Shown here one piece after another: positions 23,590-35,400 of a DNA stretch of 64,000 nucleotides. Within the stretch, counting starts at the first letter, position 1. Each line of letters opens with the position of its first letter. The notes beneath the pieces are model-generated. The model was given only the letters and a program-made list of their open reading frames with translations. It did not search any database and had not been told where the DNA came from. The position numbers and the translations under genes were made by a program. This DNA is from Arion vulgaris (taxonomy: Eukaryota > Mollusca > Gastropoda > Stylommatophora > Arionidae). Where the stretch lies: assembly GCA_020796225.1 (NCBI GenBank), contig CM036765.1, positions 2,484,228-2,548,227 on the forward strand. Reading direction: 5' to 3'.

Positions 23590-24470
23590 ATCTTCTTCAG
23601 CGATCTATGGTCATGCGCTCAATTTACTTTTCTGAAACTGGGCGGTCAGCTTCAGGTCTGTTAGTTTCCCCAAAGCTTAGTTTTCAGGTCGACTGGGTGT
23701 GGCCACATGTTGCTTCTCTCAGCTCACCCAGGAGAGGACAGTCTTGCAGGATATGCTCCGGTGTCTGTTCCGCCTGTTGACACTGGCAGAGAGCTGTTTG
23801 ACTTATTTCTAGGCTATATAAGTGTTTGTTGAGCCTGTAGTGTCCGGTGCGTAGTCGAAATATAATAACCTGGTCTGTTCTGCTTAGTTCTTTGAGTGAG
23901 TCTTTTCCATAATCATATCCAGTGTTTGTCTTCCAGTCTACTACAGATTTCTCTGTATGAGTGTTTTGACCTCTTGAAAAGACAGGGTTGGTAAATTTGC
24001 TATTTAGCGCTGCTCTCCTTGGCTAAGACATCGGCACTCTCATTGCCTGCAATGCCACAGTGAGATGGAATTCACTGCAAGTGAATTTCTGCCTTTTCTG
24101 AAAGCTGAGCAAGTTCTCTTTTTAGGTTTTGTACTATGCTGTCAGCGGATTTAGCCTCCAGGGCTTGTATCGCTGACAGTGAGTCTGTAAGAAATACCAT
24201 CTTGCCTGCAGGTGCTTGCAGCTTATTCATGTGCTGTGCTGCCATCAGAAGGGCTAAGAGTTCTGCTTTGTAGTTGGAACATATTCTTTCAGTAGGGTCC
24301 GCTAGAGACACAGTAGTAGCATTTAGGTGCCTAATGTACACTCCTGCTCCACCATGCATGGTTGCCTCTCCATCTGTGTAAATTCTTATCCAGCTGTCTT
24401 CTGAAACACGTAGTGGAGATGACTTGACATCTACTGACGACATTTGACTTGACATCTACTTACTTGACAT
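23590..24470 (-). pseudogene. LINE-F RNase H and C-terminal relic
   Basis: The open frame 24072-24455 encodes an RNase H type I domain: IRIYTDGEA (first catalytic D, residues about 23-31), NYKAELLALL (catalytic E) and VFLTDSLSAIQAL (second D). The next tryptophan is a TGA at 24072, after which the frame continues IPSHCGIAGNESADVLAKE (last catalytic D). Further frames give the retroelement tail with SNMWPHPVDLK, shared with 48121-48456. RNase H downstream of RT is typical of I-like LINEs. It is non-functional as read. Confidence 0.88.
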
Positions 24471-24519
24471 TTGACTTGATTATCTTTAGTTTAGTATTAC
24501 ACTTGATATAATATTCCTA

Positions 24520-24945
24520 CAAAACACTTTCACCATCTTCTAAGTTACATCGGGAATCCTCGCCGGTGCCTGCCGTTGAGATCTTCTAAGTTACATCGGG
24601 AAACCCTCGCCGGTGCCTGCCGTTGAGATCTTCTAAGTTACATCGGGAATCCTCGCCGGTGCCTACCGTTGAGATCTTCTAAGTTACATCGGGAATCCTC
24701 GCCGGTGCCTGCCGTTGAGATCTTCTAAGTTACATCGGGAATCCTCGCCGGTGCCTGCCGTTGAGATCTTCTAAGTTACATCGGGAATCCTCGCCGGTGC
24801 CTGCCGTTGAGATCTTCTAAGTTACGTCGGGAATCCTCGCCGGTGCCTGCCGTTGAGATCTTCCTGTGTAAGAAAGAGATGAGAGCACTAATGGCTACTC
24901 ACCGAAGTGAAATGATGATGGTCCTATCAATCAATCAACTAATCA
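24520..24945 (+). mobile_element. SINE-3 copy with internal tandem expansion
   Basis: The right end reads GAGATCTTCCTGTGTAAGAA, then CTACTCACCGAAGTGAAATG, and the tail ATCAATCAATCAAC. These match the 3' part of SINE-3 at 57660-58115 (opposite strand). The upstream SINE-3 segment CATCTTCTAA..ACATCGGG is present about seven times as a 46 bp array instead of once. Confidence 0.85.
24530..24862. repeat. 46 bp tandem array born inside SINE-3
   Basis: Units contain GATCTTCTAAGTTACATCGG and AATCCTCGCCGGTGCCTGCC. Both borders of the unit carry ATCTTC, and unexpanded SINE-3 has that hexamer at both matching positions. Confidence 0.9.
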
Positions 24946-24984
24946 GTTTAGTATTAAATTACAATTATTTTTGTTTTTACACAT

Positions 24985-25520
24985 CTTTATTAGTGCACTA
25001 AAACATCAGCTTTATTAGAGCACTAAAACATCAGCTTTATTAGAGCACTAAAACATCAGCTTTATTAGAGCACTAAAACATCAGCTTTATTTGAGCACTA
25101 AAACATCAGCTTTATTAGAGCACTAAAACATCAGCTTTATTTGAGCACTAAAACATTTAATTTATTAGAGCACTAAAACATTTGCTTTATTAGAGCACTA
25201 AAACTTCAGCTTTATTAGAGCACTAAAACTTCAGCTTTATTAGAGCACTAAAACATCAGCTTTATTTGAGCACTAACACATCAGCTTTATTTGAGCACTA
25301 ACACATCAGCTTTATTAGAGCACTAAAACTTCAGCTTTATTAGAGCACTAAAACATCAGCTTTATTTGAGCACTAACACATCAGCTTTATTTGAGCACTA
25401 ACACATCAACTTTATTTGAGCACTAACACATACGCTTTATTAGAGCACTAAAACTTCAGCTTTATTAGAGCACTAAAACATCAGCTTTATTTGAGCACTA
25501 AAGCATCAGCTTTTATCGTG
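24985..25520. repeat. 25 bp minisatellite, about 21 copies
   Basis: Unit based on TTTATTAGAGCACTAAAACA followed by TCAGC. Variants TTAGAG/TTTGAG, AAAACA/AACACA and ACATC/ACTTC are mixed along the array. Confidence 0.95.
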
Positions 25521-25593
25521 TGTATTTCAGTATACTTTTCTGCTCCTTCATTCTTACCTATGTTGCTGCCATGTATATGTACATATTCATTTC
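25521..25593. other. Short spacer
   Basis: Nothing recognised between the 25 bp array and a LINE-E end. Confidence 0.5.
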
Positions 25594-25770
25594 ATACCGT
25601 TATACGTTACATAGGGCCTGCAAGTAATTTCCCCATACCGCTCTGTCCTGGCAACCCGCTAAATCTCTGGAATTGAGTGCGAATTTTCTTACCTCTATCA
25701 GCAAAGTTCGTTTCAGGTTTCCCCCAGGGCGTTCTCTCAGCCTTGAACCCTTTGCCTTCTACTTTAATGC
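25594..25770 (-). mobile_element. LINE-E 3' end fragment
   Basis: Starts ACCGTTATACGTTACATAGG and continues through the same 3' end and ORF2 tail as 17935-18110 (CCTGCTTTGG near 25770). Confidence 0.8.
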
Positions 25771-25779
25771 CTGCTTTGG

Positions 25780-25854
25780 TTATATATATATATATTCTGT
25801 TTCTTTCTCTGATCTTGTTTCGTCTCATATTGTTAGTGATACACACACACACAC

Positions 25855-25902
<48 letters not shown>
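25780..25902. repeat. (TA)n and (CA)n microsatellites
   Basis: TA runs at about 25780-25793 and 25858-25900, with an ACACACAC run at about 25842-25857. Confidence 0.95.
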
Positions 25903-25903
<1 letters not shown>

Positions 25904-26089
25904 ACATACTGTAACGTTGCTTCTCCCAGTGTTATTTGATGATTATTTATTGACGTTTATTATTATAATCCTTGTCTTTTGTTTATGTACGAGTAAATTC
26001 AAGCTCACTTGTCTTTAACTTTATTCTCATTTGCTAATTTTATCTTGAATCTGTGAATGGTTGTTGAAAAGAAGAGTAATATCGTCGAG

Positions 26090-26345
26090 CTGGCAAGTCA
26101 TAGTTCGTCTATGGGTATGTGGTTACGCTTTTGCCTTGCGTTCCGAATGTCGTGAGTTCGAATCCGGACCACGCCGTTCTGTTCACGAATGCATTTTTTC
26201 TAGAGACTCCTAGAATTGTTGCCGGAGCTACGGAGTTCGTGCTTTGTGCAATACTCTCGGCAGGTTGCGTGCCATTTCTTCGGATAGGGACTGAGCCATA
26301 TGGGGTAAAACCCGGTGCAATGAAATCTATCGTTTTCCTTTAGAT
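26090..26345 (+). mobile_element. SINE-1 copy a (tRNA-derived)
   Basis: The head has a tRNA-like box A region (TGTGGTTACGCTTTTGCC) and a box B (GAGTTCGAATCC, near 26155-26166). The body has AGAGACTCCTAGAATTGTTG and ends CCCGGTGCAATGAA..TTTCCTTTAG. Further copies are at 46823, 53385 and 51455. It is directly followed by a minisatellite. Confidence 0.85.
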
Positions 26346-26354
26346 CCTTTAGCC

Positions 26355-26615
26355 CTTCGAGCTTCATGTCTACTGTCTAACATTGTTGTTTGAACTTCAT
26401 GTCTAACATTGTTGTTTGAACTTCATGTCTAACATTGTTGTTTGAACTTCATGTCTACTGTCTAACATTGTTGTTTGAACTTCATGTCTAACATTGTTGT
26501 TTGAACTTCATGTCTAACATTGTTGTTTGAACTTCATGTCTAACACTGTTGTTTGAACTTCATGTCTAACATTGTTGTTTGAACTTCATGTCTACTGTCT
26601 AACATTGTTGTTTGA
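26355..26615. repeat. 25/34 bp tandem array after SINE-1a
   Basis: About nine units of TTGTTTGAACTTCATGTCTA with ACATTG. Some units carry an extra CTGTCTA, so 25 and 34 bp forms alternate. Confidence 0.92.
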
Positions 26616-27044
26616 ATGGTTCAGTGTTTGTATAGAAAGATCTAGAAGTGTTTGTACAAACAACGGTGTGTCAAATACACCAAAACCGAGGACTAATTTA
26701 TGGAAGACCAATTTGCCATCTGCCACCGACGGACACAAGAATTAAATACCGGATGTGACGCATAATCTGCCGTGGATAAAAGTCATTTAATGTAGTATAT
26801 TTTCGTACAAGTAATTAGAGTATTGTGTGTCACTACTGGTGTGTGATTCATATGTCATCTCATACCAGGTCGTGTCTGCTGGGAGCTTCTTGTTTTATGC
26901 CACTGAAAATAGTAACATTAAAATGAACTAGTAAAATACAGAGGGTACTTGCAGCCATATTTGTATACAGACAAGTGGTTACCGACATTTTCTCTCTTGT
27001 GTAACCTCGTTTTGAGACTAGTCACTTGTTTGAATTACATTGAG
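26616..27044. other. Unassigned sequence
   Basis: No gene or known repeat seen. Confidence 0.5.
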
Positions 27045-27230
27045 AAATAAAGAATGAAGTGGTTTGGCCACTTAATAAGAGTGCATCCAAACTCCACAGT
27101 ATACAGAGTCTTCTACAACAGAACATCAGGAAAGAAGATGAGAGGAAGACCACGAAAAAGATGGTTAGATGGCGTAGCAGAATCCTGTTAAAGAGCAAAA
27201 ATAATAATCACCCAGGCTACCAGAACAGCG
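27045..27230 (+). pseudogene. Non-LTR ORF2 tail fragment
   Basis: The frame reads MKWFGHLIRVHPN, then GKKMRGRPRKRWLDGVAE, the standard WFGHxxR..GRPRKRWxD tail of LINE RT proteins. It is frameshifted and 5'-truncated. Confidence 0.75.
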
Positions 27231-27261
27231 CAAGACAAAACAGTAAACCACGACACTGCGC

Positions 27262-27445
27262 AACAACCAAGTAACAGTGTGACAACACTGGGCAACAACC
27301 CGGTAACAGTGTGACGACACTGGGCAACAACCCGGTAACAGGGTGACACTGGGCAACAACCCGGTAGCAGTGTGACGACACTGGGCAACAACCCGGTAAC
27401 AGTATGACGACACTGGGCAACAACCCGGTAACAGTGTGACGAGAA
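27262..27445. repeat. About 30 bp tandem array, six copies
   Basis: Unit contains GACACTGGGCAACAACCCGG and TAACAGTGT. One copy lacks several bases. Confidence 0.93.
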
Positions 27446-27469
27446 AAGAAAGAGGATAGAAGAAAAATA

Positions 27470-27612
27470 ATCAAGACACAGATCAAGTGTGTCTACACAG
27501 AACAAGTGTGTCTACACAGAACAAGTGTGTCTACACAGATCAAGTGTGTCTACACAGATCAAGTGTGTCTACATAGATCAAGTGTCTACACAGATCAAGT
27601 GTCTACACAGAA
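27470..27612. repeat. About 19 bp array derived from LINE-A
   Basis: About seven units of CAAGTGTGTCTACACAGA. LINE-A has the related GATGAAGTGTCTACGCAGA once at 1162-1180. Confidence 0.85.
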
Positions 27613-27837
27613 TTCTAGGAGTGTCAAGAAGAGACCGGTTTTGAAATGAAGAAATCAGGAAAACAAGTGGGTACATCATCAGTATTTAACTTCATCAAGA
27701 ACAATAAATGAAATGGATCGGTCACATAAGCAGACAGTGTGCCTGAAAGAGCGATGTTACTCCCACACAGTGGATACAAACCAACAGGCAGTCCACACAA
27801 AAGGTGGACCTCAGAGGCAACGAACTACACTGTTTAT

Positions 27838-28090
27838 GAAGCGCACCTGTAGCTCAAGCGGTAGTGAGCTCGATCACAAACCCAAGCGTACCTGGTTCAA
27901 ACCCCACGGTGGGCAAGTTTGGAAGCAAATTCGTTTCCGTGGGATTTTTACAAAAAGGTAAAATAGACCTCACCGTTCAGAAAGCAATGGCAAACTACTG
28001 AACGTATAAGTGGTGCCTAGAAAATCAACGACTAGTTTACTGTGGTTGATGGCTACGTCCTTTAGGATATGCCACGATTTTCATTTTCAC
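27838..28090 (+). mobile_element. SINE-2 copy, nested in LINE-A
   Basis: The tRNA-like head has TGTAGCTCAAGCGGTAGTGA (box A type) and CTGGTTCAAACCCC (box B type). The body carries CACCGTTCAGAAAGCAATGG and CAAACTACTGAACG, and the 3' part GTGGTTGATGGC..GATATGCCACGATTTTCA. Other copies are at 38680, 46430, 52850, and on the - strand at 56395 and 62500. Confidence 0.88.
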
Positions 28091-28150
28091 ACAAAAGCCC
28101 GTTCTAGAAATATCTTCTTATTATGACGCTGTGAGGCAAAATAAGATTAA

Positions 28151-28382
28151 AGCACAAACAAAGAAATAAGTAAAACTCTCGAACCCATTTATGTGAGACT
28201 TTGACATGAAATCTGGGAGACAAGAGTGGTAGGGGTAGAGACATAGATCAACATGGAGATAATCTTTAGACAAAGAAAGAGAAGAGGCGGGAAGAATCTG
28301 CAATGAAGTGAACTAGCTTCTTAAATACAGATATAGTTGGTAGAAATGTGTTGATGACTGACGTTTCAATTGGAGTTAAACC
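28151..28382. other. Unassigned sequence
   Basis: Nothing recognised. Confidence 0.5.
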
Positions 28383-28425
28383 ATGAAGAAGAAGAAGAAG
28401 AAGAAGAAGAAGAAGAAGAAGAATA
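28383..28425. repeat. (GAA)n microsatellite
   Basis: A pure trinucleotide run of about 13 repeats. Confidence 0.95.
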
Positions 28426-28900
28426 GCAACAATACGTCACTTATTATTCTATATTTGTACTTCTAACAATTACAATTCGTGTGGGAAGACAACTCATGAA
28501 GGTAAACATTCTCTACTCATAGCCTCCCCTGTAGACATATATAGATTGTAGACGTCGCTGCTTCTCATGTTCGACATCAAAACTCGTACAAATGTCAAAT
28601 GTCATGTCGAGTTATTATTAAAGCATGTCGATGCTATCTCCATACAGCAGTCGGTTATGTCCATGTGTGTGTCAGAGCATGTGTGCGTAAGGTCATTGTC
28701 GATTTTCTATGTGCGATGAGTCAGTCTGATACTACAAGAACACGGATGATATATATAGTTGAAACTGATAGAATATTGTCGGAGACGGATGATATAGTTG
28801 AAACTGATAGAATGATGTGGTTGAGGCAGCTACCATCAGAAACATCATTGTCTGTCACGACATATTTGAATCGTCTCTTATTTCTCACGTTGTTAACACA
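28426..28900. other. Unassigned, includes a short duplication
   Basis: GATGATATATATAGTTGAAA and GATGATATAGTTGAAACTGA (about 28747 and 28788) are a two-copy duplication. No gene seen. Confidence 0.5.
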
Positions 28901-28902
28901 AT

Positions 28903-29055
28903 ATGAAGTTTGTATGGGCTTATGTTTGTTATATTACTTCTTGTGAGATGAAGTTTGTATGGGCTTATGTTTGTTATATTACTTCTTGTGAGATGAAGTT
29001 TGTATGGACATATGTTTGTCATATTACTTTTTGGGAGATGAAGTTTGTATCGGCT
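28903..29055. repeat. 45-59 bp tandem array, about 3.5 copies
   Basis: Units begin ATGAAGTTTGTATGGGCTTA and contain TGTTATATTACTTCTTGTGA. The last copy is partial. It lies 270 bp upstream of the GPCR start codon. Confidence 0.85.
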
Positions 29056-29092
29056 CATAAAATATTTGGAACACTCTTTCAAGTCTGTGTTG

Positions 29093-29166
29093 ACACTTGT
29101 GTATATGTGTGTATGTTTGTGTGCGTGTGCTGGTCCGTGCGCGCGCCGCGCACACACACACACACA
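29093..29166. repeat. (TG)n / (CA)n microsatellite with GCGCGCC centre
   Basis: Imperfect GT-rich sequence, a short GCGCGCCGCGC core and an (AC) run. It lies upstream of GPCR exon 1. Confidence 0.85.
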
Positions 29167-29327
29167 AGATTGTATTGCAACATGTTGGTAAAATTGTTGA
29201 TACAATGAATATTGTATTTCCTCAGATTGAAATCTCACAACGAAATACAACAATCTGCATTAATCCTATTATCAGGCATTAATATATACTTCTTCTGGCA
29301 AAGTGAATATTTGGCAAGTTCACCAAC

Positions 29328-29492
29328 ATGGTTCTGGAATACGCAATTGAAACTACCACAAAGGAACCAACAACAGACGATGGTGGTGGTTTTACTGCTC
29401 AAGTCATTGGAGGTATTGCATTGACAAGTTGGACTTTATTTGCTAATCTTGTTCTTATCTTGGCCATATTGAGAAGCGAACACAGAAGAAAG
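29328..29492 (+). CDS. GPCR exon 1 (N-terminus and TM1)
   Basis: The ATG at 29328 sits in CCAACATGG and has an in-frame TGA 24 nt upstream (29304), so it is the natural start. It encodes residues 1-55: a short extracellular N-terminus rich in T and D with no N-glycosylation sequon or signal peptide, TM1 (about 24-48, FANLVLILAI, with AN instead of the usual GN) and a basic loop 1 start. It ends AAG with a donor GTAAGA, phase 0. Confidence 0.85.
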
Positions 29493-32400
29493 GTAAGAAC
29501 AAACTCATAACCTTAGCGGTCTATTCTATCAAACTTGGCAGGTGTGGCGAAGTCTTCACAAGAACATTCATAACTTAGTTCTACTATTCTATACAACTTG
29601 GCAGGTGTGGCGAAGTCTTCACAAGAACATTCATAACTTAGTTCTACTATTCTATACAACTTGGCAGGTGTGGCGAAGTCTTCACAAGAACATTCATAAC
29701 TTAGTTCTACTATTCGCCCGTGTGGTGCCGGGGCCCGCAAGGGAAGCAAAGAATAGTACCGTTGATACCTACAAGGCCTGTCGTAAGTGGCGACTGATGT
29801 AGGCCCTAGGGAAGCTACCTTAGTAAATAAAAAGCATCGCAGAAATAGGATGTGCTGACCTACTTGCAGATGCATAACTGGCACAGCGTACAATCGCTCT
29901 TGGGCTCAGATCACATACAAATCACACAGAGTGGTTAACAAATGGTCGATATGGAGCGTTGAAAGAAAAAGAAACAGAAGTTCTAGTATTAAGTAAATTC
30001 AATGAAAGAACATAGATGATGATGTTGCATGGTTCTTGGTGCAACCTAACATCAAAGAATTGAGTTAAATATATGTCGTTTCTTATGAGTAGTTTGCTGT
30101 GTTCCGGCACGGCCTTCTTGGCTACTGCCATTGTTGATGATTCTATCATTGTTTGTTTCGAAAGGTCAGTTTAATTCACTTAATCAACTAATCAACACAT
30201 TAACTTGAAAGTTATTGTCTTATTCATTCTCGTTACTAATAATAGATTAGATAAAAGGTTCATTGGTTAATTGAATGATTGGTTAATTGAAAGATTGTAG
30301 ATCCATCGTCATTGTACTTTGGTGAATAATCATGTGGGATCTAATATATTTCTTACACAAGGAAGATCTCAGTGGCAATGTACGAATTCAGTAGCACCGG
30401 CAAAGCTTTCTGATATAATTGTGAGAATGGGGGCAGTTTGTATAACTGTTATTTTTAATATTTGTCCGAGTAGGGGCTGTCTATAGACCTACTACTATTA
30501 TCGGTTTTCAACTGTCATCGGTTTTATTTTACGTGCTTAACTTGTACACTATCGTTCGTCTCAGTTTAGGAATGTAAATTAGAATTCATTGACAGTGGAA
30601 CCAGAGATCACTGGAAAACTATTGTATCGTTTGTCTCAGTAAGGAATGTCAATTAGAATTCACCGACAGTGAAACCAGAGATCACTGGAAAACTATTATA
30701 TCGTTCGTCTCAGTTAGGAATGTCAATTAGAATTCATTGACAGTGAAACCAGAGATCACTGGAAAACTATTATATCGTTCGTCTCAGTTAGGAATGTAAA
30801 TTAGAATTCATTGACAGTGAAACCAGAGATCACTGGAAAACTATTGTATCGTTTGTCTCAGTAAGGAATGTCAATTAGAATTCATTGACAGTGAAACCAG
30901 AGATCACTGGAAAACTATTCCGAAAGCAATAACAATGGATCTCAATTGGAGCATTTTCAGATAAGCAACACATTACCATGTAACATTAGATAGCAACACA
31001 TTACCATGTAACATTAGATAGCAACACATTATCATGTAACATTAGATAGCAACACATTACCATGTAACATTAGATAGCAACACATTATCATGTAACATTA
31101 GATAGCAACACATTATCATGTAATATTAGATAGCAACACATTACCATGTAACATTAGATAGCAACACATTATCATGTAGCATTAGATAGCAACACATTAC
31201 CATGTAGCATTAGATAGCAACACATTATCATGTAACATTAGATAGCAACACATTATCATGTAACATTAGATAGCAACACATTATCATGTAGCATTAGATA
31301 GCAACACATTACCATGTAGCATTAGATAGCAACACATTACCATGTAGCATTAGATAGCAACACATTACCATGTAGCATTAGATAGCAACACATTATCATG
31401 TAGCATTAGATAGCAACACATTATCATGTAACATTAGATAGCAACACATTACCATGTAGCATTAGATAGCAACACATTACCATGTAGCATTAGATAGCAA
31501 CACATTATCATGTAACATTAGATAGCAACACATTACCATGTAACATTAGATAGCAACACATTACCATGTAGCATTAGATAGCAACACATTACCATGTAGC
31601 ATTAGATAGCAACACATTACCATGTAGCATTAGATAGCAACACATTACCATGCAGCATTAGATAGCAACACATTATCATGTAACATTAGATAGCAACACA
31701 TTATCATGTAACATTAGATAGCAACACATTATCATGTAACATTAGATAGCAACACATTATCATGTAACATTAGATAGCAACACATTATCATGTAACATTA
31801 GATAGCAACACATTATCATGTAATATTAGATAGCAACACATTACCATGTAACATTAGATAGCAACACATTACCATGTAGCATTAGATAGCAACACATTAC
31901 CATGTAGCATTAGATAGCAACACATTACCATGTAGCATTAGATAGCAACACATTACCATGTAGCATTAGATAGCAACACATTATCATGTAGCATTAGATA
32001 GCAACACATTATCATGTAACATTAGATAGCAACACATTACCATGTAGCATTAGATAGCAACACATTACCATGCAACATTAGATAGCAACACCTTACCATG
32101 TAACATTAGATAGCAACACATTACCATGTAGCATTAGATAGTAACACATTACCATGTAGCATTAGATAGCAACACATTATCATGTAGCATTAGATAGCAA
32201 CACATTACCATGTAGCATTAGATAGCAACACATTATCATGTAGCATTAGATAGCAACACATTATCATGTAACATTAGATAGCAACACATTACCATGTAAC
32301 ATTAGATAGCAACACATTATCATGTAGCATTAGATAGCAACACATTATCATGTAACATTAGATAGCAACACATTACCATGCAGCATTAGATAGCAACACA

Positions 32401-35400
32401 TTATCATGTAACATTAGATAGCAACACCTTACCATGTAACATTAGATAGCAACACATTATCATGTAACATTAGATAGCAACACATTACCATGTAGCATTA
32501 GATAGCAACACCTTACCATGTAGCATTAGATAGCAACACATTACCATGCAGCATTAGATAGCAACATATTACCATGTAGCATTAGATAGCAACACATTAC
32601 CATGTAACATTAGATAGCAACACATTACCATGTAGCATTAGATCGACGAGCTTAAGTTGAAATCCCGGCAAAAATTATCGTGACATTATATTAATAGATG
32701 AAGACTAATGTATTTGGGAAACAAAACAGCTCTTGAAAACAATATTACATTATGTTTGAAATTAAATTTAATGTTAAGAAATATCAGTATTATTAAAACT
32801 TGTTATTAATAAATAACAATGGTTTGGTATAATTGTGCCAAATTTCAACAAAGCTTACCGTGTTCTATCAAACATATATAAAAGTCAGCCAACATTCAGT
32901 GGAATTTCCGATTTCTAGATAGAGCTGAATCAATTCTTTTACCGGGGGCCATGATCCTATGAAAACATGTAAAAGTCAATCCACTTTATTGAGAATTTTG
33001 CCAACTGAGCTAGTTAGTTGTGCTCTACAGAGGGCTGTGATTAGGGCAAACTGAGAAATATTTGGTAACATGAAATTTTATTGTAGTACAGGAAGATTGG
33101 TGAGAAATATTCTTGAGGTTGACGAATCTTATTTGAGCTAGAAATTGACGAGAGGTAAGACAACTTGATTGTTTGATAGGACCAACATCATTGCACTTCG
33201 GTGAGTAACCATGTGTGATCCGATCTCTTTCTTACTAATGAAGATTCTCAGCTGCAGTGCACAAACCCATAGCCACGAGGGTTCCCGATGTGATTTAAAA
33301 GATGTGAAAATAGTTTATAGGAATGTTATTTTTTTAATCTTTCTAATGAATTTTGCATGGGAAGCGCTTTCCATCCTGTGCTTTTCTCGATTTTGAACTG
33401 CCAAGAGTTCTTTTACGTGCTCAATGTGAACACGAGGACTAGGAACTCGATCTCACCTACACTGATATCAGCGATTTCTGGGGACAAAATCCCGATAGCT
33501 CCACAGGTAAACGAACCGAGGTACCTTGTAAACGAAAGGCGTTTACATGTCACCTAACATGTACGACACATTGACCCTCTAATACAACTTAATGTTGACG
33601 AAACGTGTTTGAGTTATATAATAATATTAAGTACAATGTAGATTGTCTTGAAATGTGTAGGCTTTTTTTTATTAGTAAACAACCAACAACTATATTTCTT
33701 TGTTTTTCAGGTCAGTTTCAATCTCCATGTTTGCAACTTATGCGTTGCTGATCTTCTGATGGGTGTTTTAGTTCTACCTTTGTATATCGACTTCAACTTT
33801 CACAACCAGTGGGTTCATAGTGACACCCTCTGTCGTATTTGGACAATGGCAGACATGATGGTCAACACCGTGTCTATTTTAATTCTGGCAACAATGATTT
33901 TTGACCGCTTCGTTTTGTTTTCATGTCCAGATGCCGCGGAAGGTTGTTGTAAATTCGTGCTATCATCCTCGCTAATTGTGATACCATGGGTATTTGGTGC
34001 TGTTATTGTGATTCCAGTTTATCTCATTGGAGAAACTGGTGTAGGCGTGAAAGAGGACGACGGACTTTGTTTTTATAATTTGAGTACGACTTTTGCAATA
34101 GTCGCAGAAATTGCGTGCTATGCAGTTCCTAGTTTGGTTACATTTGCGTTGCTCGTGGCAACAAGTATGATTTGGTGTTTTAAAAAAGAAGAGCTCCGAG
34201 ATATGGACTTCAGTGACGAGAGAGAACATAAAGGATGGCAGGTTAGTATGTGTTCAACATATATAATATTTTACCACATCATTTCTGTTTCATAATGTTG
34301 TTCTGATCTGAAAACATTAACTGAGAATGTATATGGTCTGTTTTGTCTTTACAGACAAATGGTTTTATGCCTAGCATGCAGGGCCGTACGGTATTAGTAT
34401 ATTTTCTCAGTATGATACAATTAGTGGAGTCGATACAGTTAGGAGTACAGCAATGGTGTGTACTCTCATCAGACCTATTCAACTTATATAGCGAAAACAT
34501 CATGAGATCTATAGAAGAAAAGACAGGAATAGCAGTCGGTGGACAAAATATAAACAACCTAAGATACGCTGATGACACAATTCTCATGGCTACAAATGAA
34601 CAAGATCTACAACACTTGATAGACATATACTAGTGAGAGAAAGTGAAAAGAAAGGATTAAGCATGAATATAAAGAAAACAGAGGTTATGGTTGTCTCCAA
34701 GAAACACCAACATGTAATATCAAAATAAATAACACAACACTGAAACAAGTCCATCGATTCAAGTATCTAGGAACATTCCTAACATCAGATGGAAGATGTA
34801 AAACAGAGATTAGGAGTAGAATAGTTCAAGCGAAAGCAGCTTTTATGAAAATGAAGAACACACTATGCGTGAACTCACTACCAATGACATTGCGAAAACG
34901 AGTACTCCAATGCTATATTGAACCAATACTTATGTATTGGCAGCGAATCATGGACAATGAACAAACAATCAATACGATCATTGGAAGCCACAGAGATGTG
35001 GCTTTACAGAAGAGTGTTGAAAATTCCATGGACAGCGAAGAAAACAAATGTGGAGGTTTTAAATCAGGCCTGCACACAAAGAAACCTTATCAAAAGAAAA
35101 AGAATCCGACAATCAAGGTTCTTCGGGCATATAATGCGGAGAAGGTTTAGAACATTTGGTGACTACAGGTAAAGTTCAGGGAAGGAGAGATCGTGGAAGA
35201 CAGAGGGAGAAGATGTTGGATGGCCTGACATCATGGTTCGACAAAATATCGACGTCGGAACTGATTACATGCACCAAGCAAAGAGAGTTGTGGAGAGACA
35301 TGATCGCCTACGCCGGCAGGCATGGCACTTGATTGATTGATGATACAATTCATACGTTCTTCACTTGGCAACAGATAGTTGTGAGACATGGAACATTGAC

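Larger units (their letters stand above)
27455..28150 (+). pseudogene. LINE-A relic with internal array, interrupted by SINE-2
   Basis: Aligns to the copy at 1150-1500. AAGTGTCTACACAGAATTCT and AGAAGAGACCGGTT match 1165-1210. WIGHISR matches the WFGHVSR motif, and GTGGACCTCAGAGGCAACGA matches 1385. The LINE breaks at about 27840 where SINE-2 is inserted and resumes at about 28091 with GCCCGTTCTAGAAATATCTT and the GACGCTGTGAGGC tail. Confidence 0.8.

Noticed and set aside
22165..24945. SINE-3 sharing its tail with LINE-B as a mobilisation partner
   Set aside because: LINE-B ends in (TTGA)n on its own strand while SINE-3 ends in (TCAA)n/(CAAT)n on its own strand; these are complements, not the same tail.
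25594..25902. Small coding frame upstream of the TA microsatellite
   Set aside because: It is antisense to a LINE-E end and reads into microsatellite.
30960..32642. Resemblance of a regular array to CRISPR
   Set aside because: There are no variable spacers, the unit is contiguous and the genome is eukaryotic.
33972..34229. A - strand frame within GPCR exon 2
   Set aside because: Antisense shadow of the receptor coding exon.
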